Shown here: positions 1-7,773 of the stretch, in pieces
How positions within the stretch are numbered: position 1 is the first letter of the stretch
Layout: each line of letters begins with the position of its first letter
Assembly (NCBI RefSeq): GCF_018614875.1
Contig: NZ_JAGGNW010000014.1
Span: 385,949-449,948 of the forward strand
DNA length: 64,000 bases
Direction of reading: 5' to 3'
Source of the DNA: Variovorax paradoxus
GTDB lineage: Bacteria; Pseudomonadota; Gammaproteobacteria; Burkholderiales; Burkholderiaceae_C
Notes under the pieces: generated by a model
Databases searched by the model: none
Seen by the model: only the letters and a program-made list of their open reading frames with translations
What the model was told of the DNA's origin: nothing
Translations under genes and position numbers: made by a program

Positions 1-1521
1 GCCATCGCTCTTGAGCCCGGAGTCGCCGCCCTGTGTGGCCACGCCGAGCGCAAAGGTCGATGTGGTGGTGCCCGGCCCGTCGGCGCCGTAGCTGCTCGAG
101 GTCACGCTGAAGGCTGTCGCGAAGTTCTCTGTGGCGGAGTCGGTGGCGGCGCCGATGGTGTCGGCGTCCTGCGTGTTGAGCACCGCCGTGTCGGTGGGCG
201 CTGCGAGCACGGCGGACGGGCCGTCGTCCTCGAAGACCATCATGGAGCCGACTTCTCCCGTTGCCTGCGCGGACCTGGGCAGACTGAAACCACCGATGTC
301 GAAACTGGCGTTGAGATTGTTGTCGGTGGTCGATCCGACGTTTTCGATCAATACGCGGTTGTGGTTGGCATCCGTCTGGTACTCGATGACATAGCCGGCC
401 TTGACTCCGCTGATAACAGCGGTGTTGCCGCTGAGATCAATGGAAAGGCCCGTGACCAGTTGTCCAGCGGAATCACGAACGACGACCGAGCTGATATTGA
501 TGGCCGTATTATTTTGAAGGTTGTCCACATATGCGTCACCAGACGCCAGCACCGTCGTAAAGGCACTGATCTTGACGGTGGCAGCTTTGTTGGGCTGCAA
601 TTGCGCGACAGTGAAAGACGCTGCAGTGGTGCCGAGAAGGCCGGTGAAATCGATGTTCGATTCTTCGTCGGCCTCGTTCTGATCGAGATTGGGAACCGTG
701 TCGTCGGTGCTGGCGCCAGTCACGAAGGTGAAATACATCCCCTCCGCAGGGTTCTTGGCACTGGGTGGGTCGATCATCTGGTTGTTGGTGCCAATGCTCG
801 TGAGCCCGCCTCCCATACTGGTATTGACCGTGTCGCCGGTGTTGAATTTGGCTCCGGTCGATTCATTCGCCGGATTCTTGCCAGTCACGACGATTGCGGC
901 GCTTGCATCGCCGAACATCGCGAACAGGTTCTGGCCTGGGGGCACATTCGCAAATGAAAACTCGCTGGACGAAGCGACCGACACAGATATCTTGTCCGCG
1001 AGATTGACGGGGTCGTCCGGATTCGAAGCATCCGGATTCGCTATCGCTTCATACTGGACCGTCCAGAGCTTGGCGCCACTCACCGGGGTCCCCGTTTCCT
1101 CCAGGTAGGCGGCGAACACGACGACATTGAGGGCGGTCTTTCCGTACACGACGTTGTTGTCGGTCGTGTCGGTGTACAGGAAGATATCTTCGCCGTCGGT
1201 GGTATTGAGGCCGCTGTCGACGCCATTGAGCGGAGCGCCGTTCGCGTCCGTGAATGAAACATCGGTGACCGCGCCAGATACGCTGAATGTGAATGCGTTG
1301 GTACCGGTATTGGTCCCGTCATAGCCGCTCAAGGCGGCATTGATGGCGGTCCCGACACTCTGGGCTGCCAAGCGGCTGCTGAAGGCCGCCGGCAGCGAAC
1401 CTGCGGAGATGTCATTGTCGTTACTGTCGCCGGCAACAGCGGGAGTAGCGGCAAGGTTCTGCAAATTGGCGGATTCGTCAAGAGTAACGGTCGAGCCGGC
1501 CGTCATATTTAACGCAGACAT
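1..1521 (-). CDS. Giant repeat-rich secreted adhesin (DUF5801/T1SS type), N-terminal part
   Basis: The reading frame is open from an ATG at 1521 to the left edge, giving 507 codons without a stop, so the gene is partial. A good ribosome site (AAGGAG) lies just before the ATG. The protein is acidic and rich in Gly, Ala, Ser, Thr, Asn and Asp, with almost no Cys and no Sec signal peptide. Around residues 430-445 there is a VFEDDGPSA linker. The visible end (ALGVATQGGDSGLKSDG) looks like the start of the DUF5801-type repeats found in very large type I-secreted adhesins. Base composition is lower in GC than the neighbouring enzymes, which is usual for such adhesins. Role is inferred: surface attachment or biofilm. 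The export genes and the C-terminal secretion signal would lie outside the window. Confidence 0.7.
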   Translation of the reverse strand, partial: MSALNMTAGSTVTLDESANLQNLAATPAVAGDSNDNDISAGSLPAAFSSRLAAQSVGTAINAALSGYDGTNTGTNAFTFSVSGAVTDVSFTDANGAPLNGVDSGLNTTDGEDIFLYTDTTDNNVVYGKTALNVVVFAAYLEETGTPVSGAKLWTVQYEAIANPDASNPDDPVNLADKISVSVASSSEFSFANVPPGQNLFAMFGDASAAIVVTGKNPANESTGAKFNTGDTVNTSMGGGLTSIGTNNQMIDPPSAKNPAEGMYFTFVTGASTDDTVPNLDQNEADEESNIDFTGLLGTTAASFTVAQLQPNKAATVKISAFTTVLASGDAYVDNLQNNTAINISSVVVRDSAGQLVTGLSIDLSGNTAVISGVKAGYVIEYQTDANHNRVLIENVGSTTDNNLNASFDIGGFSLPRSAQATGEVGSMMVFEDDGPSAVLAAPTDTAVLNTQDADTIGAATDSATENFATAFSVTSSSYGADGPGTTTSTFALGVATQGGDSGLKSDG

Positions 1522-1689
1522 AAGCACTCCTTGGTTGAAAAATTACGCCGATAGGAACAGCGCATTCGAGGAAAGCGCTGCCAGTCAACCAATTGACAAG
1601 GCAAAGATGCTGAACCGCCAGCCTGCACCTGTACATAGGCCGAAAGTTGTCACCCAAGGATGACGCGCAGTGAGCAAAGCTTGCGTGAC

Positions 1690-1701
1690 GATATCGGTAA
1701 C
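1690..1701. promoter_or_regulatory. LacI/GntR-type operator upstream of the regulator gene
   Basis: GATATCGGTAAC differs by one base from the two GATACCGGTAAC sites at 4886 and 4956. It sits about 37 bases before the regulator start, so it probably serves autoregulation. The core resembles the TTACCGGTAA half-symmetric operators of gluconate-type LacI repressors. Confidence 0.6.
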
Positions 1702-1737
1702 ATATCCTCGGAACCGCCATTCCTCTGAGAGCGCCCC

Positions 1738-2793
1738 TTGCCCCCGACCAAAGCCTCCGCCCCCCTGTCCCGTCCGGCGACGATGGCCGACGTCGCCGCG
1801 CGCGTCGGCGTCTCGAAGATGACTGTGTCGCGTGCGCTCAACCGCCGCACGGGCAGCGACCGTGCGACGTCGGAGGCGCTGCGCCAGCGCATCCTCCAGG
1901 CCTGCGAGGAGATGGGCTACGTGATCGACCAGACCGCGCGCACCTTCTCCAGCAAGCGCTCGGGCTTCGTCGCGGTGCTGATTCCGTCGCTGAACAACTC
2001 CAACTTTTCCGAGACCGCGCAAGGCATTGCCGCCGCCCTGGAAGCGCGCGGGCTCCAGCTGCTGCTGGGCTACACCGACTACCGGGTGGAGAACGAGGAG
2101 CGTCTGCTGCGCGCCATGCTCGCGCGCCGGCCCGAGGGCGTGATCCTCACGGGCGGCGCCCACACCCCCGCCGCGCGCTCCATGCTGCAGGCGGCCGGCA
2201 TCCCGGTGATCGAGACCTGGGACCTGCCCGCCACGCCGATCGAGCACACGGTCGGTTTCTCGAACGCGCAAGCCGCCGCTGCGATGGTGCGGCACCTGCA
2301 CGGCCAGGGCTACCGGCGCATCGCCTTCATCGGCGGTACCTCGAACCGCGACACCCGCGGCGCCGACCGGCAGCGCGGCTATGCCGAGGCGATCCGCGAG
2401 CTGGGCTTGCCCGACGGGCGCGTCATCAGCTTCGGGCAGCCGCCCATCTCGATGGCGCAAGGCGGCGAGGCCGTGGTGCAACTGATCCGGCAATGGCCCG
2501 ACGTGGATGCGGTGATGTGCGTGTCCGACCTCTCGGCCTTCGGCGCGCTGATGGAATGCCAGCGCCGCGGCTGGGACGTGCCGGGCCGCATCGCGATCGC
2601 GGGCTTCGGCGACTTCGAAGTGGCCCGCGCCTGCCACCCGCGCATCACGACCGTGGCGGTGGACTGCGTGGGCATCGGCAGGGCGGCGGGGGAACTGCTG
2701 CTGCGCGTGATCGACGGTGCGCGCGAAGGCCTCCGGCCGCCGGCGGAAACGGTGCTGATTTCGTTCCGCATCGAGCAGCGAGAAAGCTCCTGA
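1738..2793 (+). CDS. LacI-family regulator of the idonate/gluconate genes
   Basis: 351 residues if the TTG at 1738 is used; an ATG at 1783 (MADVAARVGVSKMTVSRAL) is the alternative and still keeps the whole headpiece. The N terminus carries the LacI helix-turn-helix (residues about 15-37) and hinge, followed by a periplasmic-binding-protein-like effector domain (SGFVAVLIPSLNNSNF, then GVILTGGAHT, then DAVMCVSDLSAFGAL). It resembles GntR/GntH-type gluconate repressors. It lies beside genes for L-idonate, 5-ketogluconate and gluconate use. Matching operators occur before itself and in the divergent promoter region 4847-5020. Likely effector is gluconate, a ketogluconate or 6-phosphogluconate, which is an inference. 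Confidence 0.85.
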   Translation: MPPTKASAPLSRPATMADVAARVGVSKMTVSRALNRRTGSDRATSEALRQRILQACEEMGYVIDQTARTFSSKRSGFVAVLIPSLNNSNFSETAQGIAAALEARGLQLLLGYTDYRVENEERLLRAMLARRPEGVILTGGAHTPAARSMLQAAGIPVIETWDLPATPIEHTVGFSNAQAAAAMVRHLHGQGYRRIAFIGGTSNRDTRGADRQRGYAEAIRELGLPDGRVISFGQPPISMAQGGEAVVQLIRQWPDVDAVMCVSDLSAFGALMECQRRGWDVPGRIAIAGFGDFEVARACHPRITTVAVDCVGIGRAAGELLLRVIDGAREGLRPPAETVLISFRIEQRESS

Positions 2794-2799
2794 GGGCTC

Positions 2800-3873
2800 T
2801 CAGGCCGCGGCGGTCTCCGCACCCGCATCCGCGAAGTCGATCAGCACCTTCATCGCCTGCTGCCGGTCGCTCGCCAGTTCGAAGGCCTGCCGTGCCTGCA
2901 GCATCGGAAAGGTGTGTGTCACCACCGGCGACAGGTCGACCCGCCCTTCGTTGATGAGCCGCACCGCCAGCGCGAACTCCGCGTGAAAGCGGAACGAGCC
3001 GCAGATGCTGAGTTCCTTCGCCACCACCATGTTCTGCGGAATGCTCACGTCGCCGCCCAGGCCCAGCTGCACCACCACGCCGCGCGGGCGCATCACCTCC
3101 AGCCCGTCGCGCAGCGCGCGCTCGTTGCCGGAGCATTCGAGCATCACGTCGAAGGTGCCCTTGTCGGCCGAATAGCGCGACACCCAGGCCTTGTCCTGCG
3201 CAACGTTGATGGTGGTGTCGGCGCCCATGGCGCGAGCGATGGCGAGCGGCTCGTCGACCACGTCGGTGGCGGTGATCTCGGCCGCGCCGTGCGCGCGCGC
3301 GGCGGCAATGGCCAGCACGCCGATGGGTCCGCAGCCCGACACCAGCACGCGCTTGCCCAGCAGCGGGCCGGCGCGCGACACGCCGTGCAGCCCGACCGAG
3401 AACGGCTCGGCCAGCGCCGCCAGGCGCAGCGGCACATGCTCGGCCACCTTCACGCACTGCGTGGCCTCGCACAGCAGCATGTTGCGGAACGCGCCCTGCA
3501 CGTGCGGCATGCGCATGGCGCTGCCGTAGAAGCGCATGTCGAGACACTGGTTGGGCAGGCCTTCGAGACAGAACTTGCAGGCGCCGCACGGGCGGCTCGG
3601 ATTGATCGCCACCTTGTCGCCGATGCGCACGCTGTCGACGCCGGGCGCCGTGGCCACCACGGTACCGGCCACTTCATGGCCCAGCACCATCGGTTCCTTG
3701 ATGCGCACGGTGCCGAAGCCGCCGTTGTGAAAGTAATGCAGGTCGGAACCGCAGATGCCGCCCATGCCGACCTTCACCAGCACCTGGCCGGGGCCGATGT
3801 CTCCGGCGTCCTGTTCCTCCAGCCGCAGGTCGTCGGGGGCATGGATCACGAGGCACATACAGCGCATACGCAT
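2800..3873 (-). CDS. idnD: L-idonate 5-dehydrogenase, zinc-dependent
   Basis: 357 residues, medium-chain zinc alcohol dehydrogenase family. The ATG at 3873 is preceded by AAGGAG. Catalytic zinc ligands are visible as Cys41 (GGICGSD) and the GHE motif at 65-67. The structural zinc site is Cys96, 99, 102 and 110. The Rossmann fold follows (VSGCGPIGVLAIAAARAHGA). The GSDLHYFHNGGFG signature and the genes for later steps point to oxidation of L-idonate to 5-keto-D-gluconate. It is 19 bases downstream of the 2-hydroxyacid dehydrogenase on the same strand, so the two form an operon. Another polyol dehydrogenase activity (sorbitol or xylitol) is the main alternative. Confidence 0.82.
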   Translation of the reverse strand: MRMRCMCLVIHAPDDLRLEEQDAGDIGPGQVLVKVGMGGICGSDLHYFHNGGFGTVRIKEPMVLGHEVAGTVVATAPGVDSVRIGDKVAINPSRPCGACKFCLEGLPNQCLDMRFYGSAMRMPHVQGAFRNMLLCEATQCVKVAEHVPLRLAALAEPFSVGLHGVSRAGPLLGKRVLVSGCGPIGVLAIAAARAHGAAEITATDVVDEPLAIARAMGADTTINVAQDKAWVSRYSADKGTFDVMLECSGNERALRDGLEVMRPRGVVVQLGLGGDVSIPQNMVVAKELSICGSFRFHAEFALAVRLINEGRVDLSPVVTHTFPMLQARQAFELASDRQQAMKVLIDFADAGAETAAA

Positions 3874-3892
3874 GAGGTTCTCCTTCAGGCCG

Positions 3893-4846
3893 TCAGGCGA
3901 CCGGGGTGACGAGGGGCTGGCCACCGAAGTGGGCCTGCAGGTTGCGGCGAACCAGCTCGCCCATGGCGCGGCGCGTCTGCTCGGTGCCGCTGCCATGGTG
4001 CGGATGCAGCAGCACATTGTCGAGCGCCGCAAAGCGCGGGTCGATGTGCGGCTCGTTCAGGAACACGTCGAGTGCCGCGCCCGCGATGGTGCGCTGCTCG
4101 AGCGCCTGCAGCAGCGCGCCCTCGTCCACCGTGGTGCCGCGCGACACATTCACCAGCCAGCCCTTGGGGCCCAGCGCCTGCAGCACCTCGGCATCGACGA
4201 TGCCGCGCGTGGCCTCGCCGCCGGGCAGGATGACGATGAGCACGTCGCACCAGTCGGCCATGGCCGCGAGGCTGCCGAAGTGGCGATGCGGGCTGTCTTC
4301 GCGCGCCGTGCGGCTGAAGTAGCCCAGCTCCAGCTCGAAGCCCGAGAGCCGCCGCGCGATGGCGCTGCCGATGCGCCCGAAACCGGCGATGCCCACGCGC
4401 TGGCCGAAGAAGCGGGTGGCCAGCGGCATCGGGCCCTTCGCCCACGCGCCGCTGCGCACGAAGCGGTCGCCGGCCGGAATGGCCCGCTGCAGCGCGAGCG
4501 TGAGTCCCACGGCAAGGTCGGCCACGTCGCCATTGAGCACGTCGGGCGTGTTGGTGACGCGGATGCCGCGCGCGCGGCAGGCCGCAAGGTCGATGCCGTC
4601 GGTGCCCACGCCGTAGCAGGCGATCAACTCCAGCTTGGGCAGCGACGCGATGAGCTCGGTGCTGGCACCCAGCTCGCCGCGGGTTGCCACCGCGCGGATG
4701 TCCGGGGCGTGCCTGGCGACGAAGGCCTGCCGGTCCGGCGCCTCCCACCAGCGAAGCAGCGTGTAGCTCGCCTGCATCGGCGCCATGTCCCATTCCGGAT
4801 AGGGGCCGGGCATCAGCACGTGCGGGGGCGTCGGAGCAATGGTCAA
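3893..4846 (-). CDS. D-2-hydroxyacid dehydrogenase, probable 2-ketoaldonate reductase
   Basis: 317 residues. The NAD(P) fold has GFGRIG at 155-160. The family catalytic residues are present: Arg236 (NVSRGTTVDEGAL), Glu265 (FLNEPHID) and His284 (HPHHGSGT). The family covers glyoxylate/hydroxypyruvate reductases and 2-ketogluconate reductases such as GhrB and TkrA. In this neighbourhood the likeliest reaction is reduction of 2-keto-L-gulonate to L-idonate, or 2-keto-D-gluconate to D-gluconate, feeding idnD or the kinase. It is the first gene of a two-gene unit with idnD and starts about 40 bases from operator 4886-4897. Substrate is inferred from context. Confidence 0.78.
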   Translation of the reverse strand: MTIAPTPPHVLMPGPYPEWDMAPMQASYTLLRWWEAPDRQAFVARHAPDIRAVATRGELGASTELIASLPKLELIACYGVGTDGIDLAACRARGIRVTNTPDVLNGDVADLAVGLTLALQRAIPAGDRFVRSGAWAKGPMPLATRFFGQRVGIAGFGRIGSAIARRLSGFELELGYFSRTAREDSPHRHFGSLAAMADWCDVLIVILPGGEATRGIVDAEVLQALGPKGWLVNVSRGTTVDEGALLQALEQRTIAGAALDVFLNEPHIDPRFAALDNVLLHPHHGSGTEQTRRAMGELVRRNLQAHFGGQPLVTPVA

Positions 4847-4885
4847 GCGGATTCTCCTGCGGGATAGCGCGGTCGCGCACCTATT

Positions 4886-4897
4886 GATACCGGTAAC
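4886..4897. promoter_or_regulatory. LacI/GntR-type operator, left copy of the divergent promoter region
   Basis: GATACCGGTAAC, a nearly perfect palindrome centred on CCGG, lies 40 bases before the 2-hydroxyacid dehydrogenase start and suits repression of the leftward operon. An identical 12-mer lies exactly 70 bp to the right. Confidence 0.68.
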
Positions 4898-4940
4898 TTT
4901 AACAGCTGCGCAGATGAAGGCGCAACAAAGGTTTTACCCG

Positions 4941-4969
4941 TTGACGACGCAATGGGATACCGGTAACGT
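4941..4969 (+). promoter_or_regulatory. Promoter of the rightward idonate operon with overlapping operator
   Basis: A sigma70-like -35 (TTGACG, 4941-4946) and -10 (TAACGT, 4964-4969) are 17 bases apart. The second operator GATACCGGTAAC (4956-4967) covers the spacer and the -10, which is classic repression geometry. The downstream gene starts at 5021. Confidence 0.55.
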
Positions 4970-5020
4970 ATTGGCATTGCCGCCCCGCGCAACCCCGCTC
5001 ATCCATTCAAGGAGCTTCGC

Positions 5021-5782
<762 letters not shown>

Positions 5783-5786
5783 TCCC

Positions 5787-6353
5787 ATGCCCGCGCAGCA
5801 GCAACCGCGCCGAGCGAGGCTGGCCGTCGTGGTGATGGGCGTGTCGGGCACGGGCAAGAGCAGCGTGGCCGCCGCCCTGGCCTGCGTGCTGGGCCTGCCC
5901 TGGGTCGACGGCGACGACCTGCACCTGCCGGAGGCGGTGGCGCGCATGCGCAGCGGCGTACCGCTCGGCGACGACGACCGCTGGCCCTGGCTGGCCCGCA
6001 TCGGTGCCCGGCTGAACGACGAAGCCGCGGCACCGGCGGGCGTGGTGGTGGCTTGCTCGGCATTGAAGCGCGCCTACCGCGACCGCCTGCGCACGGCGGC
6101 GCCGGGCCTGCACTTCGTGTGCCTCGACGGGCCGCGTGCGCTGGTCCGGCACCGCCTCGAGGAACGCAGCGGCCACTACATGCCGCCGGCGCTGCTCGAC
6201 AGCCAGCTGCAGGCCTTCGAGAAACCCGGCGCGGACGAGCCCGACGTGCTGCACGCCGGCATCCACGAGCCGGTGCCGCTGATCGTGGCCTCCGTGGGTG
6301 CGCGCCTGATCGCGCACACGCAGAACTGCACTTCACTGAAAGTTGCCGCATGA
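5787..6353 (+). CDS. gntK: Gluconokinase
   Basis: 188 residues, slightly longer than the usual 170-180 because of a basic N-terminal extension. The Walker A loop GVSGTGKS is at 18-25. GDDLHLPEAVARMRSGVPLGDDDRWPWL matches the gluconate/thermosensitive gluconokinase signature. The later VVACSALKRAYRDRLR and the EERSGHYMPPALLDSQ segment are also typical. The enzyme phosphorylates D-gluconate to 6-phosphogluconate, the entry to the Entner-Doudoroff or pentose phosphate route. It starts four bases after the SDR stop and overlaps the next gene by four bases (ATGA), so translation is probably coupled. Confidence 0.9.
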   Translation: MPAQQQPRRARLAVVVMGVSGTGKSSVAAALACVLGLPWVDGDDLHLPEAVARMRSGVPLGDDDRWPWLARIGARLNDEAAAPAGVVVACSALKRAYRDRLRTAAPGLHFVCLDGPRALVRHRLEERSGHYMPPALLDSQLQAFEKPGADEPDVLHAGIHEPVPLIVASVGARLIAHTQNCTSLKVAA

Positions 6354-7246
6354 CATTTCCAAGCCAGCGCGTGGCCGTGATCGGCGTCGGCATCATGGGC
6401 TCGGCCATTGCGCGCCGCTTGCTCGAAAGCGGCCACGCGGTGTGCGTGTTCGATCTCGATCCCGCCAGGGTCGCCGCGCTGGAGCAGCTGGGCGCACAGC
6501 CCGCCGGCACCGCGGCCACGGCCGCGGCGGCGAGCGACTTCGTCATCACCAGCCTTAATTCGGCCGCGGTGCTGGAGCGCGCGCTCTTCGGCGAAACCGG
6601 CGTGGCCGCCGCCGAGCCTGCGGATTCGCGCCGGCTGCTGATCGACATGTCGTCCATCGACCCGGTCTCCACGCGCCGGATCGCGCAGTCGCTGCGCGAG
6701 CGCACGGGCATGGGTTTCGTGGATGCGCCGCTTTCCGGCGGGGCTCCCAAGGCCCTGCTCGGCCAGCTGACGGTCATGGCGGGCGGCAGCGAGGACGACG
6801 TGGCACGCGCGCGCGCCGTGATGGACAGCCTGTGCGCCAACTACACCCGCATGGGCGACAGCGGCGCGGGGCAGACGACCAAGCTGGTCAACCAGCTGCT
6901 CTGCGCCATCGGCTTCCAGGCCGTGGCCGAGGCGGTGCGCCTGGCGGAAGCCGGCGGCGTGGATGCGTCGAAGCTGCACACCGCGCTGGCCGGCGGGCGG
7001 GCCGACAGCCAGATCCTGCGCGAGTTCGGCCCCAAGATGGCCGCGCGCGACTTCACGCCCACCGGCCGCATCGACAACATGCTCAAGGACCTCGAGGCGG
7101 TGCAGGCCTTTGCGCAAGGCGAACGCCTGCCGCTGCCGCTGGCGGGCGCGGTTTCCGAGCTGCATCGCGCCTTCGTCGCGGCCGGGCTCGGGGCCGAGGA
7201 CACGGCGGCCATGATGCGGCAGTTCAACGGCTACGCACGCGACTGA
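6350..7246 (+). CDS. Beta-hydroxyacid dehydrogenase (HIBADH family)
   Basis: 298 residues. The nucleotide loop is GVGIMG at 12-17. The substrate loop is DAPLSGGAPKALLGQLTVMAGG, and the catalytic lysine is K178 in GQTTKLVNQ. The family includes 3-hydroxyisobutyrate dehydrogenase, tartronate semialdehyde reductase and threonate/4-hydroxybutyrate-type enzymes. It is the third gene of the rightward operon and overlaps gluconokinase by four bases. Its part in idonate or ketogulonate use is not explained by the known idn pathway. It may handle a side product or a second sugar acid. The exact substrate is unknown. Confidence 0.8.
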   Translation: MTFPSQRVAVIGVGIMGSAIARRLLESGHAVCVFDLDPARVAALEQLGAQPAGTAATAAAASDFVITSLNSAAVLERALFGETGVAAAEPADSRRLLIDMSSIDPVSTRRIAQSLRERTGMGFVDAPLSGGAPKALLGQLTVMAGGSEDDVARARAVMDSLCANYTRMGDSGAGQTTKLVNQLLCAIGFQAVAEAVRLAEAGGVDASKLHTALAGGRADSQILREFGPKMAARDFTPTGRIDNMLKDLEAVQAFAQGERLPLPLAGAVSELHRAFVAAGLGAEDTAAMMRQFNGYARD

Positions 7247-7299
7247 AGCGCACCGGCCACGCACGCAGACAAACAATTCAACCCAGGAAAGAAGACACC

Positions 7300-7638
7300 A
7301 TGTTCATTCGTTGCGCGTTTTTTCGCGGCAGGGTCAAGCCCGGCATGGAAGAGGCTTTCGACCGGCACGTGCACGACAAGCTGGTGCCGCTCTGGACTCG
7401 CTTTCCCGGCGTGCTCGAAGTGCGCGTGCTGCGCCAGCTCGAAAGCGACGTGAGCGATCCCGAACTGGCCATGGTGCTGTCGACCCGCTATGCGAGCCGT
7501 GAAGACATCGCGCAGGCGCTCGATTCACCCGTGCGCTACGAAAGCCGCGAGCTCTCCAAGCATCTGTTCGAGATGTTCGACGGCACGGTCTTTCACACGG
7601 TGTTCAGCGCCGAGGAATTTCCGCTCGCCGCCAATTGA
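7300..7638 (+). CDS. Small protein resembling dimeric alpha-beta barrel (Dabb/EthD-like)
   Basis: 112 residues, no signal peptide or membrane segment. The pattern of a short strand with positively charged residues (IRCAFFRGRVKPGMEEAFDRHVHDKLVPLWTRFPG), a strand (VLEVRVLR), then LAMVLSTRYASREDIAQAL resembles ferredoxin-like barrels of the Dabb/EthD/ABM group, many of which act as mutarotase-like or lyase helpers. It lies 53 bases after the HIBADH gene with no terminator between, so it probably belongs to the same operon. I do not recognise a specific function. Confidence 0.55.
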   Translation: MFIRCAFFRGRVKPGMEEAFDRHVHDKLVPLWTRFPGVLEVRVLRQLESDVSDPELAMVLSTRYASREDIAQALDSPVRYESRELSKHLFEMFDGTVFHTVFSAEEFPLAAN

Positions 7639-7669
7639 TGCGGCAGGCGGTCGGGTCGGGCACAAGTGT

Positions 7670-7688
7670 GCGAATGATTCTCAAGTGC
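7670..7688. promoter_or_regulatory. Fur-box-like site before the TonB receptor
   Basis: GCGAATGATTCTCAAGTGC matches 11 of 19 positions of the enterobacterial Fur box, including the AATGAT core and the TCA centre. A -10-like TAGAAT follows at 7694-7699. The site lies about 85 bases before the receptor start, as expected for iron-repressed uptake genes. Confidence 0.6.
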
Positions 7689-7773
7689 ATTGGTAGAATG
7701 GCGCCCCCGTTCGAACGATTCTTTCCGGGTGCTGTTCGCGTTGATCGACACAGCGCTCGCCCCTGCTTTCCCG

